Notes under the pieces: model-generated
Database searches by the model: none
The model's input: the letters and a program-made list of their open reading frames with translations, nothing else
Told to the model about the DNA's origin: nothing
Position numbers and translations under genes: made by a program
Shown: piece after piece, positions 1 to 6,621 of the stretch
How the letters are laid out: each line of letters starts with the position of its first letter
Position numbering within the stretch: the stretch's first letter is position 1
Source: Novosphingobium sp. UBA1948
Lineage (GTDB): Bacteria; Pseudomonadota; Alphaproteobacteria; Sphingomonadales; Sphingomonadaceae
Length of the DNA stretch: 18,899 nt
Reading direction: 5' to 3'
Assembly (NCBI GenBank): GCA_002336765.1
Contig: DDES01000105.1
Location: 1 to 18,899, forward strand

Positions 1-539
1 GGATGCGGGTCGCCGGGCCAGCCGATCCATTCGCCCTCGCCCACCACCACACGCTCGGCAGCGCCGATCTGCACGCCTTCCAGATCGCCGCGCCCTTCGG
101 CCAGCCGCAAGGCAAGGTCGAGATTGGCCTCGGCAAAATCGGTAGCATCGCCATCCACAATCGACACGCGCACTTCGGGATTGGCGGCGCGGAACGAAGC
201 CAATCGCGGCGCCAGCCATGCGGCGAAAATATCGCGCGGCACAGCGATGGTGAACACATGCGAGCTTTGCCCCGCCTGCATCGCCTGCACCGCATCCTCG
301 AAATGCAGGAAACCGGCGCGCAAGGCTTCCAGCCCCGCCTCGGCCTCGCCGGTCAGTTCCAGCCCCTTGGTGGTGCGGCGGAACAGGACCACGCCCAGAA
401 GATCTTCCAGCGCGCGGATCTGTTGCCCGACCGCCGCAGGCGTCACCGCCAGTTCGTCGGCCGCGCGGGTGAAGGACAGGTGCCGCGCGGCTGCGTCAAA
501 CACGCGCAGGGCGTTCAAAGGGAGATGGGTGCGCTTCAT
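1..539 (-). CDS. LysR-family transcriptional regulator, GcvA-like (partial, C-terminus outside window)
   Basis: The 179 visible residues begin with the N-terminal winged helix-turn-helix of LysR regulators: LPLNALRVFDAAARHLSFT followed by the recognition-helix region AADELAVTPAAVGQQI and LFRRTTKGLELT (about residues 6-63). From about residue 93 the effector-binding domain starts (FTIAVPRDIFAAWLAPRL). The opening resembles the GcvA/AmpR branch, DNA-binding activators or repressors of nearby or unlinked genes. About 120 residues of a usual 300-residue protein are missing because the reading frame runs off the left edge. The ATG at 539 is chosen because family members start a few residues before the LNALRVF motif. 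The gene lies 91 nt downstream of apaG on the same strand. The target and the effector cannot be told from the sequence. Confidence 0.9.
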   Translation of the reverse strand, partial: MKRTHLPLNALRVFDAAARHLSFTRAADELAVTPAAVGQQIRALEDLLGVVLFRRTTKGLELTGEAEAGLEALRAGFLHFEDAVQAMQAGQSSHVFTIAVPRDIFAAWLAPRLASFRAANPEVRVSIVDGDATDFAEANLDLALRLAEGRGDLEGVQIGAAERVVVGEGEWIGWPGDPH

Positions 540-557
540 GGCGCGCTCTGTTGCGCC

Positions 558-600
558 TGCGCGGGGGTGGCGTCAAGCAAGAGCGGCTTTACCCCGCGCA
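558..600. repeat. 9-bp perfect inverted repeat between apaG and lysR
   Basis: TGCGCGGGG at 558-566 pairs perfectly with CCCCGCGCA at 592-600 across a 25-nt loop, which itself contains a short AAGC/GCTT pairing. It lies in the gap between the apaG stop and the lysR start. There is no T-tract on either strand, so a classical intrinsic terminator is not supported. It could be a transcript-stabilising or attenuating hairpin, or chance in GC-rich DNA. Confidence 0.35.
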
Positions 601-630
601 AGCAGAAGCCTGCCCATTCGGCCAGCCCCG

Positions 631-1053
631 TCAACCTGCCGTAGCTGGCGCGGCCAGAGCGAAATGCGGGATCGCCACCTGCATCGTCTCGCCCTCCTGC
701 CAGTTGCCCGGCCCGCCTTCCAGCGTGATGAAGGTGTAATGGCCTTCCATACTGCCATGCGGTGTGGCCAGCGGACAGCCCGAGACATAGTCATGGCTCA
801 TCCCCGGCGCCAGTACGGGCGTTTCGCCCACCACGCCATCGCCATCGACGAAATTGACCGCCCCGCGCCCGTCGGTGATCCGCCAGTGGCGGGTCAACAG
901 TTGCAGCGTGCGCGACGAATCATTCTCGATACGGATGTGATAGACCCAGAACCACTTGCCCGCCTCGATGCGCGATTGCTCGGGCAGGAAGTTGACCGCC
1001 ACACGCACGGTCACGCCGTCCGTGGTCGCCGAATGCTGGAAGAGTTCCTTCAT
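631..1053 (-). CDS. apaG: ApaG protein (DUF525 domain)
   Basis: This encodes a 140-residue protein with the full ApaG fold. Recognisable stretches are VTVRVAVNFLPEQS, the conserved YHIRIENDSSRTLQLLTRHW, the glycine-rich DGDGVVGETPVLAPG, and the C-terminal FxYxSGxPLxTPxGSMxGxY pattern, seen here as HDYVSGCPLATPHGSMEGHY. ApaG is a small beta-sandwich protein of fibronectin type III-like fold, in some bacteria associated with Co/Mg resistance; its biochemical role is not settled. The frame stays open up to 1155, but the ATG at 1053 gives the usual family length (about 125-140) and start (MKELFQHSATTDGVTV). No strong Shine-Dalgarno sequence is visible. It is divergent from the small gene at 1189, with 135 nt between them. 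Confidence 0.93.
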   Translation of the reverse strand: MKELFQHSATTDGVTVRVAVNFLPEQSRIEAGKWFWVYHIRIENDSSRTLQLLTRHWRITDGRGAVNFVDGDGVVGETPVLAPGMSHDYVSGCPLATPHGSMEGHYTFITLEGGPGNWQEGETMQVAIPHFALAAPATAG

Positions 1054-1136
1054 GCGGGCCAGACTAGCGGGCCACACGGCGCGGCGCAACGAACTTCGCA
1101 GATGTTTACCATACAAGCCCCCTGCGGAAAGCTTGT

Positions 1137-1151
1137 TGCGAATCATTCTCA
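1137..1151. promoter_or_regulatory. Fur-box-like 7-1-7 palindrome
   Basis: The 15-mer TGCGAATCATTCTCA matches the classical 7-1-7 Fur consensus TGATAATNATTATCA at 11 of 14 specified positions, including the GAAT-N-ATTC core. It sits 37 nt before the ATG at 1189. It overlaps a weak promoter candidate, TTGTTG (1133-1138) with CATAGC 18 nt further on, which is where a repressor site would be expected. It could instead act on apaG, which starts 84 nt away on the other strand. Binding by Fur is inferred from the match only. Confidence 0.5.
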
Positions 1152-1188
1152 ACAATCATAGCATGGCCCTGCCCAACGGAGAATCGCC

Positions 1189-1653
1189 ATGCCCCAGCCC
1201 GCTTTCCGACCCGCCGCCACGCCATCGCCCATAGCCCGGCTTTTGCCCCATGCCGCGCCCGTGGCGCATTGGCCGCGCGTGATGCTGTTCGTGATCCGTC
1301 GCATGGCGGCGCATGGGCTGTATGACGCCTCGGCCAGCCTGCTGATGATGCGCGAACTGGGGCTGCATTTCCGCAAACCCCTGCTGCTTCTGCGCGCGCT
1401 GATGCTGGACATTTCGCAAGTCGCGCGGGCGCCGGTCGCGGTTGCCCCATGCTGCGCGCTGCGGATGACGGCGCAGGAGGCCGATCTCCTCACCGCCTTG
1501 GCGGTGGCCGATCGCGATCCTGCGCTGGCGGAGGAATGCCTCCACCGCCTCACCACCGGCGCGCCGACCGCTAGCCTGCTGGCCACACTGCGCATGGCGG
1601 CGCGGGCGCTGGCCGAGGCCGGTCGCCCGCTCGATCTGGCCATCGAGACCTGA
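1189..1653 (+). CDS. Conserved hypothetical protein of sphingomonads (DUF6628-like)
   Basis: This 154-residue protein has no catalytic motif that I recognise. A proline/alanine-rich N-terminus (1-25) is followed by WPRVMLFVIRRMAAHGLYDA (28-47), a leucine-rich helical stretch (51-75) and CCALRMTAQEADLLTALAVA (88-107). Its layout resembles a small family restricted to Sphingomonadales that I recall as DUF6628; that name is from memory and unchecked. The start is supported by GGAG eight nt before the ATG. The stop codon abuts the stop of convergent metZ with no base between. A Fur-like site in the promoter suggests iron-dependent expression (inference). The paired cysteines 88-89 are the only obvious metal-ligand candidates. 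Confidence 0.8.
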   Translation: MPQPAFRPAATPSPIARLLPHAAPVAHWPRVMLFVIRRMAAHGLYDASASLLMMRELGLHFRKPLLLLRALMLDISQVARAPVAVAPCCALRMTAQEADLLTALAVADRDPALAEECLHRLTTGAPTASLLATLRMAARALAEAGRPLDLAIET

Positions 1654-2877
1654 TTACAGCCCGATGCTGCGCAGCGCCGCGTCGAGATCGTCTTTCAAAT
1701 CCTCGACATCCTCCAGCCCGACGCTGATGCGCACCATGCCCTCGGTCACACCCATCGCCTGCCGCGTTTCGGGGCTGATCGAGGAATGGGTGGTGCTGGC
1801 CGGATGGGTCATCAGCGATTTGGCATCGCCGATGTTGTTGGAAATGTCGATCAGTTCGAGCGCGTTGAGCAGGCCCATCGCCCGCGCGCGGCTTTGTTCG
1901 GGGGTGGCGCCATCCACCTCGAAGGAAAAGACCGAGCCGGCCGCCTTCATCTGCTTTTTCACCAGATCATGCTGGGGATGGCTGGCAAGGCCGGGATGCA
2001 GCACACGCGGCAGGCGCGTTTCCAGCCACGCGCCCAGATCCAGCGCGGATTTGGCCTGCGCCTCGGCGCGCATTTGCAGCGTTTCCAGCCCCTTGAGCAC
2101 CACCCATGCGTTGAAGGGCGACAGCGTGTTGCCGGTGTTGCGGACATAGGGATGCAAGACGCCATTGATGAAATCGGCATCACCAGCCACCGCGCCCGCC
2201 AAAGTACGGCCCGAACCGTCCATCAGCTTGGTGGCGGCATAGGCCACCACATCGGCCCCGAAATCGAGCGGACGCTGCAGCGCGCTGGTGGCGAAGGCAT
2301 TGTCCACGATCACGCGGATGCCGCGTTCATGCGCAATGTCGCAAACCGCACGGATATCCACGATATCCATCGTCGGATTGGCGGGGGTTTCGAAGAAGAA
2401 CAGCTTGGTTTCGGGCCGGATGGCGTCGCGCCACTGGTCCAGATCGGCGCCGTCAACCGCGGTGCAGGCGATGCCGAAACGCGGCAACAGATTATCCGTC
2501 ACCCAGCGCGTCGGACCAAAGGCCGCGCGCGCGATCACCATATGGTCGCCCGCCGAAAGCGCGGCCAGCAAGACCGAGGACATCGCCCCCATGCCGCTGG
2601 CCATCGTGCGGCAGGCCTCGGCCCCTTCCATCAGCGCGATGCGTTCTTCCAGCATGGCCACGCTGGGATTGCCGGTGCGCGAATAGGTCATGCCGGGGAT
2701 CTTGCCCGCGAAACGGTCGGCCACCGTCTCGGCATCGTCATAGCAATAGCCCGAGGTCATATAGATCGCCTCGGAAGTCTCGCCCTGTTCGCTGCGCCAT
2801 GTGCCGCCGCGCACCGCACGGGTCGCGCTGCGCCATTTCGAGGTGATCGTCCGATCTTGTCCGGTGGTGCGTTTCAT
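1654..2877 (-). CDS. metZ: O-succinylhomoserine sulfhydrylase
   Basis: This 407-residue enzyme of the Cys/Met-metabolism PLP family should make homocysteine from O-succinylhomoserine and sulfide in the cytoplasm, a direct-sulfhydrylation route to methionine. Visible fold-type I features are YSRTGNP (65-71), the phosphate-binding ASGMGA (93-98), the PLP-pyridine aspartate in VDNAFAT (D192) and the Schiff-base lysine K217 in YAATKLMDGSGR. The HPASTTHSS segment near the C-terminus is typical of the family. MetZ is preferred over cystathionine gamma-synthase or MetY because of length and the N-terminal WRSATRAVRGGTWRSEQGETSEA. The frame extends upstream to 3231, but the ATG at 2877 fits homologues. 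The 5' leader contains alternative hairpins, one covering the ribosome-binding region. Confidence 0.93.
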   Translation of the reverse strand: MKRTTGQDRTITSKWRSATRAVRGGTWRSEQGETSEAIYMTSGYCYDDAETVADRFAGKIPGMTYSRTGNPSVAMLEERIALMEGAEACRTMASGMGAMSSVLLAALSAGDHMVIARAAFGPTRWVTDNLLPRFGIACTAVDGADLDQWRDAIRPETKLFFFETPANPTMDIVDIRAVCDIAHERGIRVIVDNAFATSALQRPLDFGADVVAYAATKLMDGSGRTLAGAVAGDADFINGVLHPYVRNTGNTLSPFNAWVVLKGLETLQMRAEAQAKSALDLGAWLETRLPRVLHPGLASHPQHDLVKKQMKAAGSVFSFEVDGATPEQSRARAMGLLNALELIDISNNIGDAKSLMTHPASTTHSSISPETRQAMGVTEGMVRISVGLEDVEDLKDDLDAALRSIGL

Positions 2878-2881
2878 GGCC

Positions 2882-2957
2882 ACCGCTCTAAGACGCGCGC
2901 ACGCCAAGGGCAAGCACCGCTTTCGGGCCAGGCGCTTGCCCAAATGGCAAGAGCGGT
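2882..2957 (-). promoter_or_regulatory. Candidate switch-like 5' leader of metZ (mutually exclusive hairpins)
   Basis: In metZ-transcript order the segments are: ACCGCTCT (2957-2950), which runs on into CTTGCC (2951-2946); GGGCAAGC (2941-2934); AGCGGT (2921-2916); GCTTGCCC (2915-2908); and AGAGCGGT (2889-2882), four nt before the ATG. Two exclusive folds are possible. Fold 1 pairs CTTGCC with GGCAAG (6 bp, 5-nt loop), closed by ACCGCT with AGCGGT, and leaves the start region free. Fold 2 pairs GGGCAAGC with GCTTGCCC (8 bp), closed by ACCGCTCT with AGAGCGGT (8 bp), which buries the region just before the start codon. This is what a translational riboswitch or attenuator looks like, but I do not recognise the core of SAM-I, SAM-II or SAH riboswitches. 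No promoter was identified. Confidence 0.4.
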
Positions 2958-3038
2958 TGCGACCGGCGGCGCGAGGCCCTAGGCTGCGCCCCATGCTTAC
3001 CCCGCCCCGCTGCCGATCCCTGGGCCTATCAGGCGGGA

Positions 3039-4244
3039 ATGACGCTGCTTTTCGCCGCGCTGGTGTTCTGGCATCTGGGCATCCCCTCCAAACCCTATTT
3101 CGACGAGATCCATTATGTGCCCGCCGCCCGCGCGATGCTGGCGAGGCGCATGGCCAATCCCGAACACCCGATGCTGGGCAAGGAAGCCATTGCCCTGTCG
3201 ATCCGCCTGCTGGGCGACACGCCTTTCGCATGGCGCCTGCCCTCGGCGCTGACGGGCTGCCTTGGCCTGTTTGCCTTTGGCCGCGCGCTGTGGCTGGCCA
3301 GCGGGCGTCGCGTGGCGGCGCTGGCGGGCATGGCGCTGCTGGCCAGCGACTTCTCGTGGCTGGTGCAAAGCCGGATCGCCATGCTCGATATGGTGATGGC
3401 AGGGCTGACGATGGTGGCGCTGTGGCTGGCGGCTGGCGCGGTGCATCATAGCGCCACGCCGGTCGGCATAAGGCTGCGGCTGGCGGGCTGCGGACTGGCT
3501 TTCGCGCTGGCGCTGGGCGCGAAATGGAGCGTGGCGCCGGTGATGGCGCTGGTGATCGGGGCCTTGCTGGCGGGGCGACTGTCGGGGCGCGTGCTGCGCG
3601 GGATCGGCTGGGGCGAACTGGCGCTCTGGCTGGTGATCCTGCCGCCCTTTGCCTATTGGCTGACCTATGCCCCTGCCTTCTTCTATACGCAGGACGGGAT
3701 CGCGCCGTGGGATGTGCTCGGCTGGCACCGCATTATGCTCGAGTTGCAAGCCAGCGTGGTGAAGCACCATCCCTATCAGAGCCATTGGAGCCAGTGGATC
3801 ATCAACCAGCGCCCGATCTGGTATCTCTACGAGGTGGTGGACGGGGCGCAGCGGGGGATCTTGCTGGTGGGCAACCCCTTCACCATGCTGGCAGGGCTGG
3901 TGGCGCTGGGCTGGGCGGCGAGCAGCGGTTGGGCGCAAAGGGCGTGGCTGCCGTTGCTGCTGGTCGGGCTGTATGGCGCCTCGATCGCCTTATGGGTGCT
4001 GGGGCACAAGCCGGTGCAGTTCTATTACCACTATCTGCTGCCCGCCGCTTTTCTGATGGCGCTGCTGGGGCTGGCGGTGGACCGGCTATGGGCGGCTGGC
4101 GGGTTGATGCGCAAGGAAGCCGCGGCGACGCTGGTGCTGGCACTGGGCCTGCTGGCGTGGTTCTGGCCGATCCTGACGGGTGCCCCGCTGCACAAGGGCG
4201 TGCAGAGTTTTCAGGACTGGATGTGGCTGGCCAGCTGGCGCTAA
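3039..4244 (+). CDS. Protein O-mannosyltransferase-like GT39 membrane glycosyltransferase
   Basis: This 401-residue polytopic membrane protein resembles bacterial protein O-mannosyltransferases, which move mannose from polyprenyl-phosphate-mannose to proteins at the outer face of the inner membrane. Seen motifs are KPYFDEIHYVPAAR with the essential Asp-Glu pair (D22, E23), EHPMLGK (42-48, compare HPPLGK), SRIAMLDM (111-118), a KWS motif in the third hydrophobic region, HHPYQSHWSQW and RPIWYLYE in the large loop, and HKPVQFYYHYLLP near the end. Many hydrophobic helices follow. No ATG lies upstream in this frame, yet family-like residues (DPWAYQAG) precede the ATG at 3039. An ATG at 2993 lies in another frame, so the true N-terminus may be lost through a 1-nt deletion in a C-run. 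The stop overlaps the convergent GT4 stop by 4 nt. Confidence 0.85.
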   Translation: MTLLFAALVFWHLGIPSKPYFDEIHYVPAARAMLARRMANPEHPMLGKEAIALSIRLLGDTPFAWRLPSALTGCLGLFAFGRALWLASGRRVAALAGMALLASDFSWLVQSRIAMLDMVMAGLTMVALWLAAGAVHHSATPVGIRLRLAGCGLAFALALGAKWSVAPVMALVIGALLAGRLSGRVLRGIGWGELALWLVILPPFAYWLTYAPAFFYTQDGIAPWDVLGWHRIMLELQASVVKHHPYQSHWSQWIINQRPIWYLYEVVDGAQRGILLVGNPFTMLAGLVALGWAASSGWAQRAWLPLLLVGLYGASIALWVLGHKPVQFYYHYLLPAAFLMALLGLAVDRLWAAGGLMRKEAAATLVLALGLLAWFWPILTGAPLHKGVQSFQDWMWLASWR

Positions 4245-5428
4245 ACCTCCAGAACGCTCGCCTCGAAGGCGCGATAACGGGCGAGTGTCGCCTCGTCCGC
4301 AGGTAGCGCCAGCAGTTCCACCGCATCGGCAAAACGCGCCACATCGCCGCGTTCGGCCATGGTGTGCGAAGCCGCCACCATCGCCTCCCACTCCGCGCGG
4401 CTGGCGCCCATGCGCAGCATCGCCTGCACCAGCGTCGCCTCTTCCTCGATATTCACGACATAGCCATTGACCAGATTGCGCACCAGCGTGTCCGTGGCCC
4501 CCACCTGCTGGTTGACGATCACCGGCAGACCAGCCGCCAGCGCCTCGTTGATCACCAGCCCCCATTGCTCGCCGGTGGAAACCAGCAGCAGGGCCAGCGC
4601 GCGGCCCATCGCCTGCGACACTTGCGCGCCTTGCAGAAAGCCGGTGAACTCTACGCGATCTGCCAGCCCCAGTTCGGCCACCAGCGCACGCATCGCCGGT
4701 TCATCCGGCCCGTCGCCCGCCAGCACCAGCCGCCGCGCGGCCCCGCCCGCCAGCGCGACATAGGCCGCATAGGCGCGGATCAGCCGCAGCAATTGCTTCT
4801 TGGCAACAAAGCGTCCGAGATAGAGGAAGTCGCGCTGTTCAAACGAGGGCACAGGGCCATCCTGCGCGGCGGCGATCTCGCTGCGGATCCGCTCCACCGA
4901 CACCGTATCATAGCCGATCAGCACCCGCCGCCGCCGGAACAGCAGAAAGCGCAGATAGTCCGCCTGCCGCCGCCCCGCCACCAGTGCCGCGCGATAGGGC
5001 GCCAGCAGCACAGCCTTGGCCAGTTCGAAACGGCTGTCACGCGGGGAATCGTCAAATTTGCTGTCGCTCATCATCACCAGCCGCGTGCCGGTGAAGCGCA
5101 GCAGCCATGACAGCGCGATAACATCCTTCTGGCTATAGGGAATGCCCATGAACACCGTGTCGCAGCGGCGCAGCACCGACCACATCGCCCGAAAACGCTG
5201 CCCGTCGCCCAGCCGGTCGTAATTGGCGTCGGCGAACAGTGTTACCTTGCGGCCATGGCGCAAATCACCCGACGGCACCCAGGCGTAGGTGTCCGAAGAC
5301 GGGGCGACCTCGACGGCCAGCACTTCGGCCCGCCCTTCCAGACGCTGCGCCACCGCCTCGCACCGATCACTGTGATAGGGCGCGAACTGGCTCCAGATCA
5401 GGGCAACGCGGGGTAGCGATCGACTCAC
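4241..5428 (-). CDS. GT4-family glycosyltransferase (GT-B fold)
   Basis: This 395-residue cytoplasmic or membrane-associated enzyme has the two-Rossmann layout of GT-B retaining transferases. The C-terminal half carries FLYLGRFVAKKQ (201-212, sugar-nucleotide phosphate-binding Arg/Lys), VLAGDGPDEPAMRAL, VEFTGFLQGAQV, and the nucleotide-sugar EX7E motif in GEQWGLVINEALAAGLPVIV (E287, E295). Donor and acceptor cannot be read from the sequence. The start is GTG at 5428: the ATG one base out of frame is followed directly by TGA, and AGGAG lies five nt upstream of the GTG. The gene follows the GT2-GtrA gene by 30 nt, so the two are probably co-transcribed and may act on the same lipid-linked or surface glycan. 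A run of four arginines (165-168) in the linker could contact membrane. Confidence 0.88.
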   Translation of the reverse strand: MSRSLPRVALIWSQFAPYHSDRCEAVAQRLEGRAEVLAVEVAPSSDTYAWVPSGDLRHGRKVTLFADANYDRLGDGQRFRAMWSVLRRCDTVFMGIPYSQKDVIALSWLLRFTGTRLVMMSDSKFDDSPRDSRFELAKAVLLAPYRAALVAGRRQADYLRFLLFRRRRVLIGYDTVSVERIRSEIAAAQDGPVPSFEQRDFLYLGRFVAKKQLLRLIRAYAAYVALAGGAARRLVLAGDGPDEPAMRALVAELGLADRVEFTGFLQGAQVSQAMGRALALLLVSTGEQWGLVINEALAAGLPVIVNQQVGATDTLVRNLVNGYVVNIEEEATLVQAMLRMGASRAEWEAMVAASHTMAERGDVARFADAVELLALPADEATLARYRAFEASVLEV

Positions 5429-5458
5429 ATCATCTCCTGAACCGGTCCAGGGCCACGC

Positions 5459-6598
5459 TCAATTGCCGTATTTGCCCCAGACAAACTTGCTCGACAGCGC
5501 GAAATTCCACACCGAGGCCAGCACGATCCCGACCAGCACCGCCACCACATCATGGATATGCATGCGCTTGAGCGCAGCGGTGACGCCGATGTTGGTGAGC
5601 AGGCCCGCCGAGCAGGTCAGCGCGAATTGCGCCCAGCCCTTGCACAAGGGCCAGACACCGCGCAGGCGCTTGTCGGCATAGGTCAGCTCGTTGTTGAGCA
5701 CGAAGTTGAAGGTCATCGCCACGATGGCGGCGATGGTGTTGGCGATGTTGAACGTCGTCTCGTCGCTCGACCAGTGGCCATAGACAAAGCGCTGGCCGAA
5801 CACGACCGCCAGCAGGAACCACAGCGCCGCGAATTGCACCGCCACGCCCAGCGCGCCCACCGTGCCGAACAGGGCAAAGCGGGTGGGGATGATGCGGCCA
5901 AGCCACTTGTCGTAAAGACCGATCAGGAATTCAAACACAACGGTGCGATCCAGTTTGCTTTCACCCTCTGCGCGGGCGGCGAAATCGAGGGGAAATTCCT
6001 TGACGCGCAAGGGTTGGTCCACCGTGGCCAGAATGTCGAGCAGGATCTTGAACCCCACACCCGACAGGCGGTGCGCGTCGGCCCGCAGGGTTTCGGCGCG
6101 CAGCATGAAATAGCCGCTCATCGGATCGGACAGATCGACGCCCGTCACCTTGCGGGCCAGCGCATTGGCAAAGCCGCTGGCCTTCACGCGGTCGGGCCGC
6201 CCCCATGCCTCGGTGCTGGCCCCTTCGGCAAAGCGGCTGGCATAGGCCAGATCATACTCGCCCGAAGTGATCGCGGCCAACATGCCGGGCAGCAGCTTGG
6301 GATCATGCTGGTGATCGGCATCCATCACCGCCACCACGGGCGCCGCGGTCGAGCACATGCCCTCGATGGCGGCGCTGGCCAGACCGCGCCGCCCGATGCG
6401 CTGGATGCAGCGGATGCGCTTGTCCTCCAGCGCGATGGCGCGCGCCTCGTCGGCGGTGCCGTCGCGGCTGTTGTCGTCCACAAAGATCGCCTCCCACACC
6501 ACGCCTTCCAGCGCGGCCGACAGACGCTCGACCAGCGGGCGCAGATTGCCGCGCTCGTTGAGGGTGGGCAGGATGATGGCGAGTTGCAGCGTGGACAT
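5459..6598 (-). CDS. Polyprenyl-phosphate mannose synthase-like GT2 fused to a GtrA membrane domain
   Basis: This 379-residue protein has two domains. Residues 1-235 form a GT2 domain of the dolichyl-phosphate-mannose synthase type: PTLNE (11-15), DDNSRDGT (41-48), the metal-binding DAD in MDADHQHDP (92-100), DPMSGYF (158-164) and GESKL (212-216). Residues about 240-375 form a four-helix GtrA domain with its two NFxLNxxxTY/NFxLSxKFVW signatures (298-307, 365-374), often linked to flipping or anchoring of polyprenyl-phosphate sugars. The likely reaction is transfer of mannose, or another hexose, from a nucleotide sugar to undecaprenyl-phosphate. That product would feed the O-mannosyltransferase-like gene at 3039 (inference). 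The ATG at 6598 is preferred over the TTG one codon earlier. It starts 23 nt after leuB. Confidence 0.9.
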   Translation of the reverse strand: MSTLQLAIILPTLNERGNLRPLVERLSAALEGVVWEAIFVDDNSRDGTADEARAIALEDKRIRCIQRIGRRGLASAAIEGMCSTAAPVVAVMDADHQHDPKLLPGMLAAITSGEYDLAYASRFAEGASTEAWGRPDRVKASGFANALARKVTGVDLSDPMSGYFMLRAETLRADAHRLSGVGFKILLDILATVDQPLRVKEFPLDFAARAEGESKLDRTVVFEFLIGLYDKWLGRIIPTRFALFGTVGALGVAVQFAALWFLLAVVFGQRFVYGHWSSDETTFNIANTIAAIVAMTFNFVLNNELTYADKRLRGVWPLCKGWAQFALTCSAGLLTNIGVTAALKRMHIHDVVAVLVGIVLASVWNFALSSKFVWGKYGN

Positions 6599-6621
6599 CA
6601 AGGATACTACCTAGGCGAGAA

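Noticed and set aside
2882..2957. A SAM-II or SAM-I riboswitch before metZ
   Set aside because: The CTGGCCCGA string recalls the SAM-I core, but the GGCAACC partner and AGAGAGG strand are missing, and the SAM-II GCTAAA core is absent. It is kept as an unclassified element.
1786..2982. A 398-codon plus-strand frame
   Set aside because: Antisense to metZ, whose PLP-enzyme motifs are complete.
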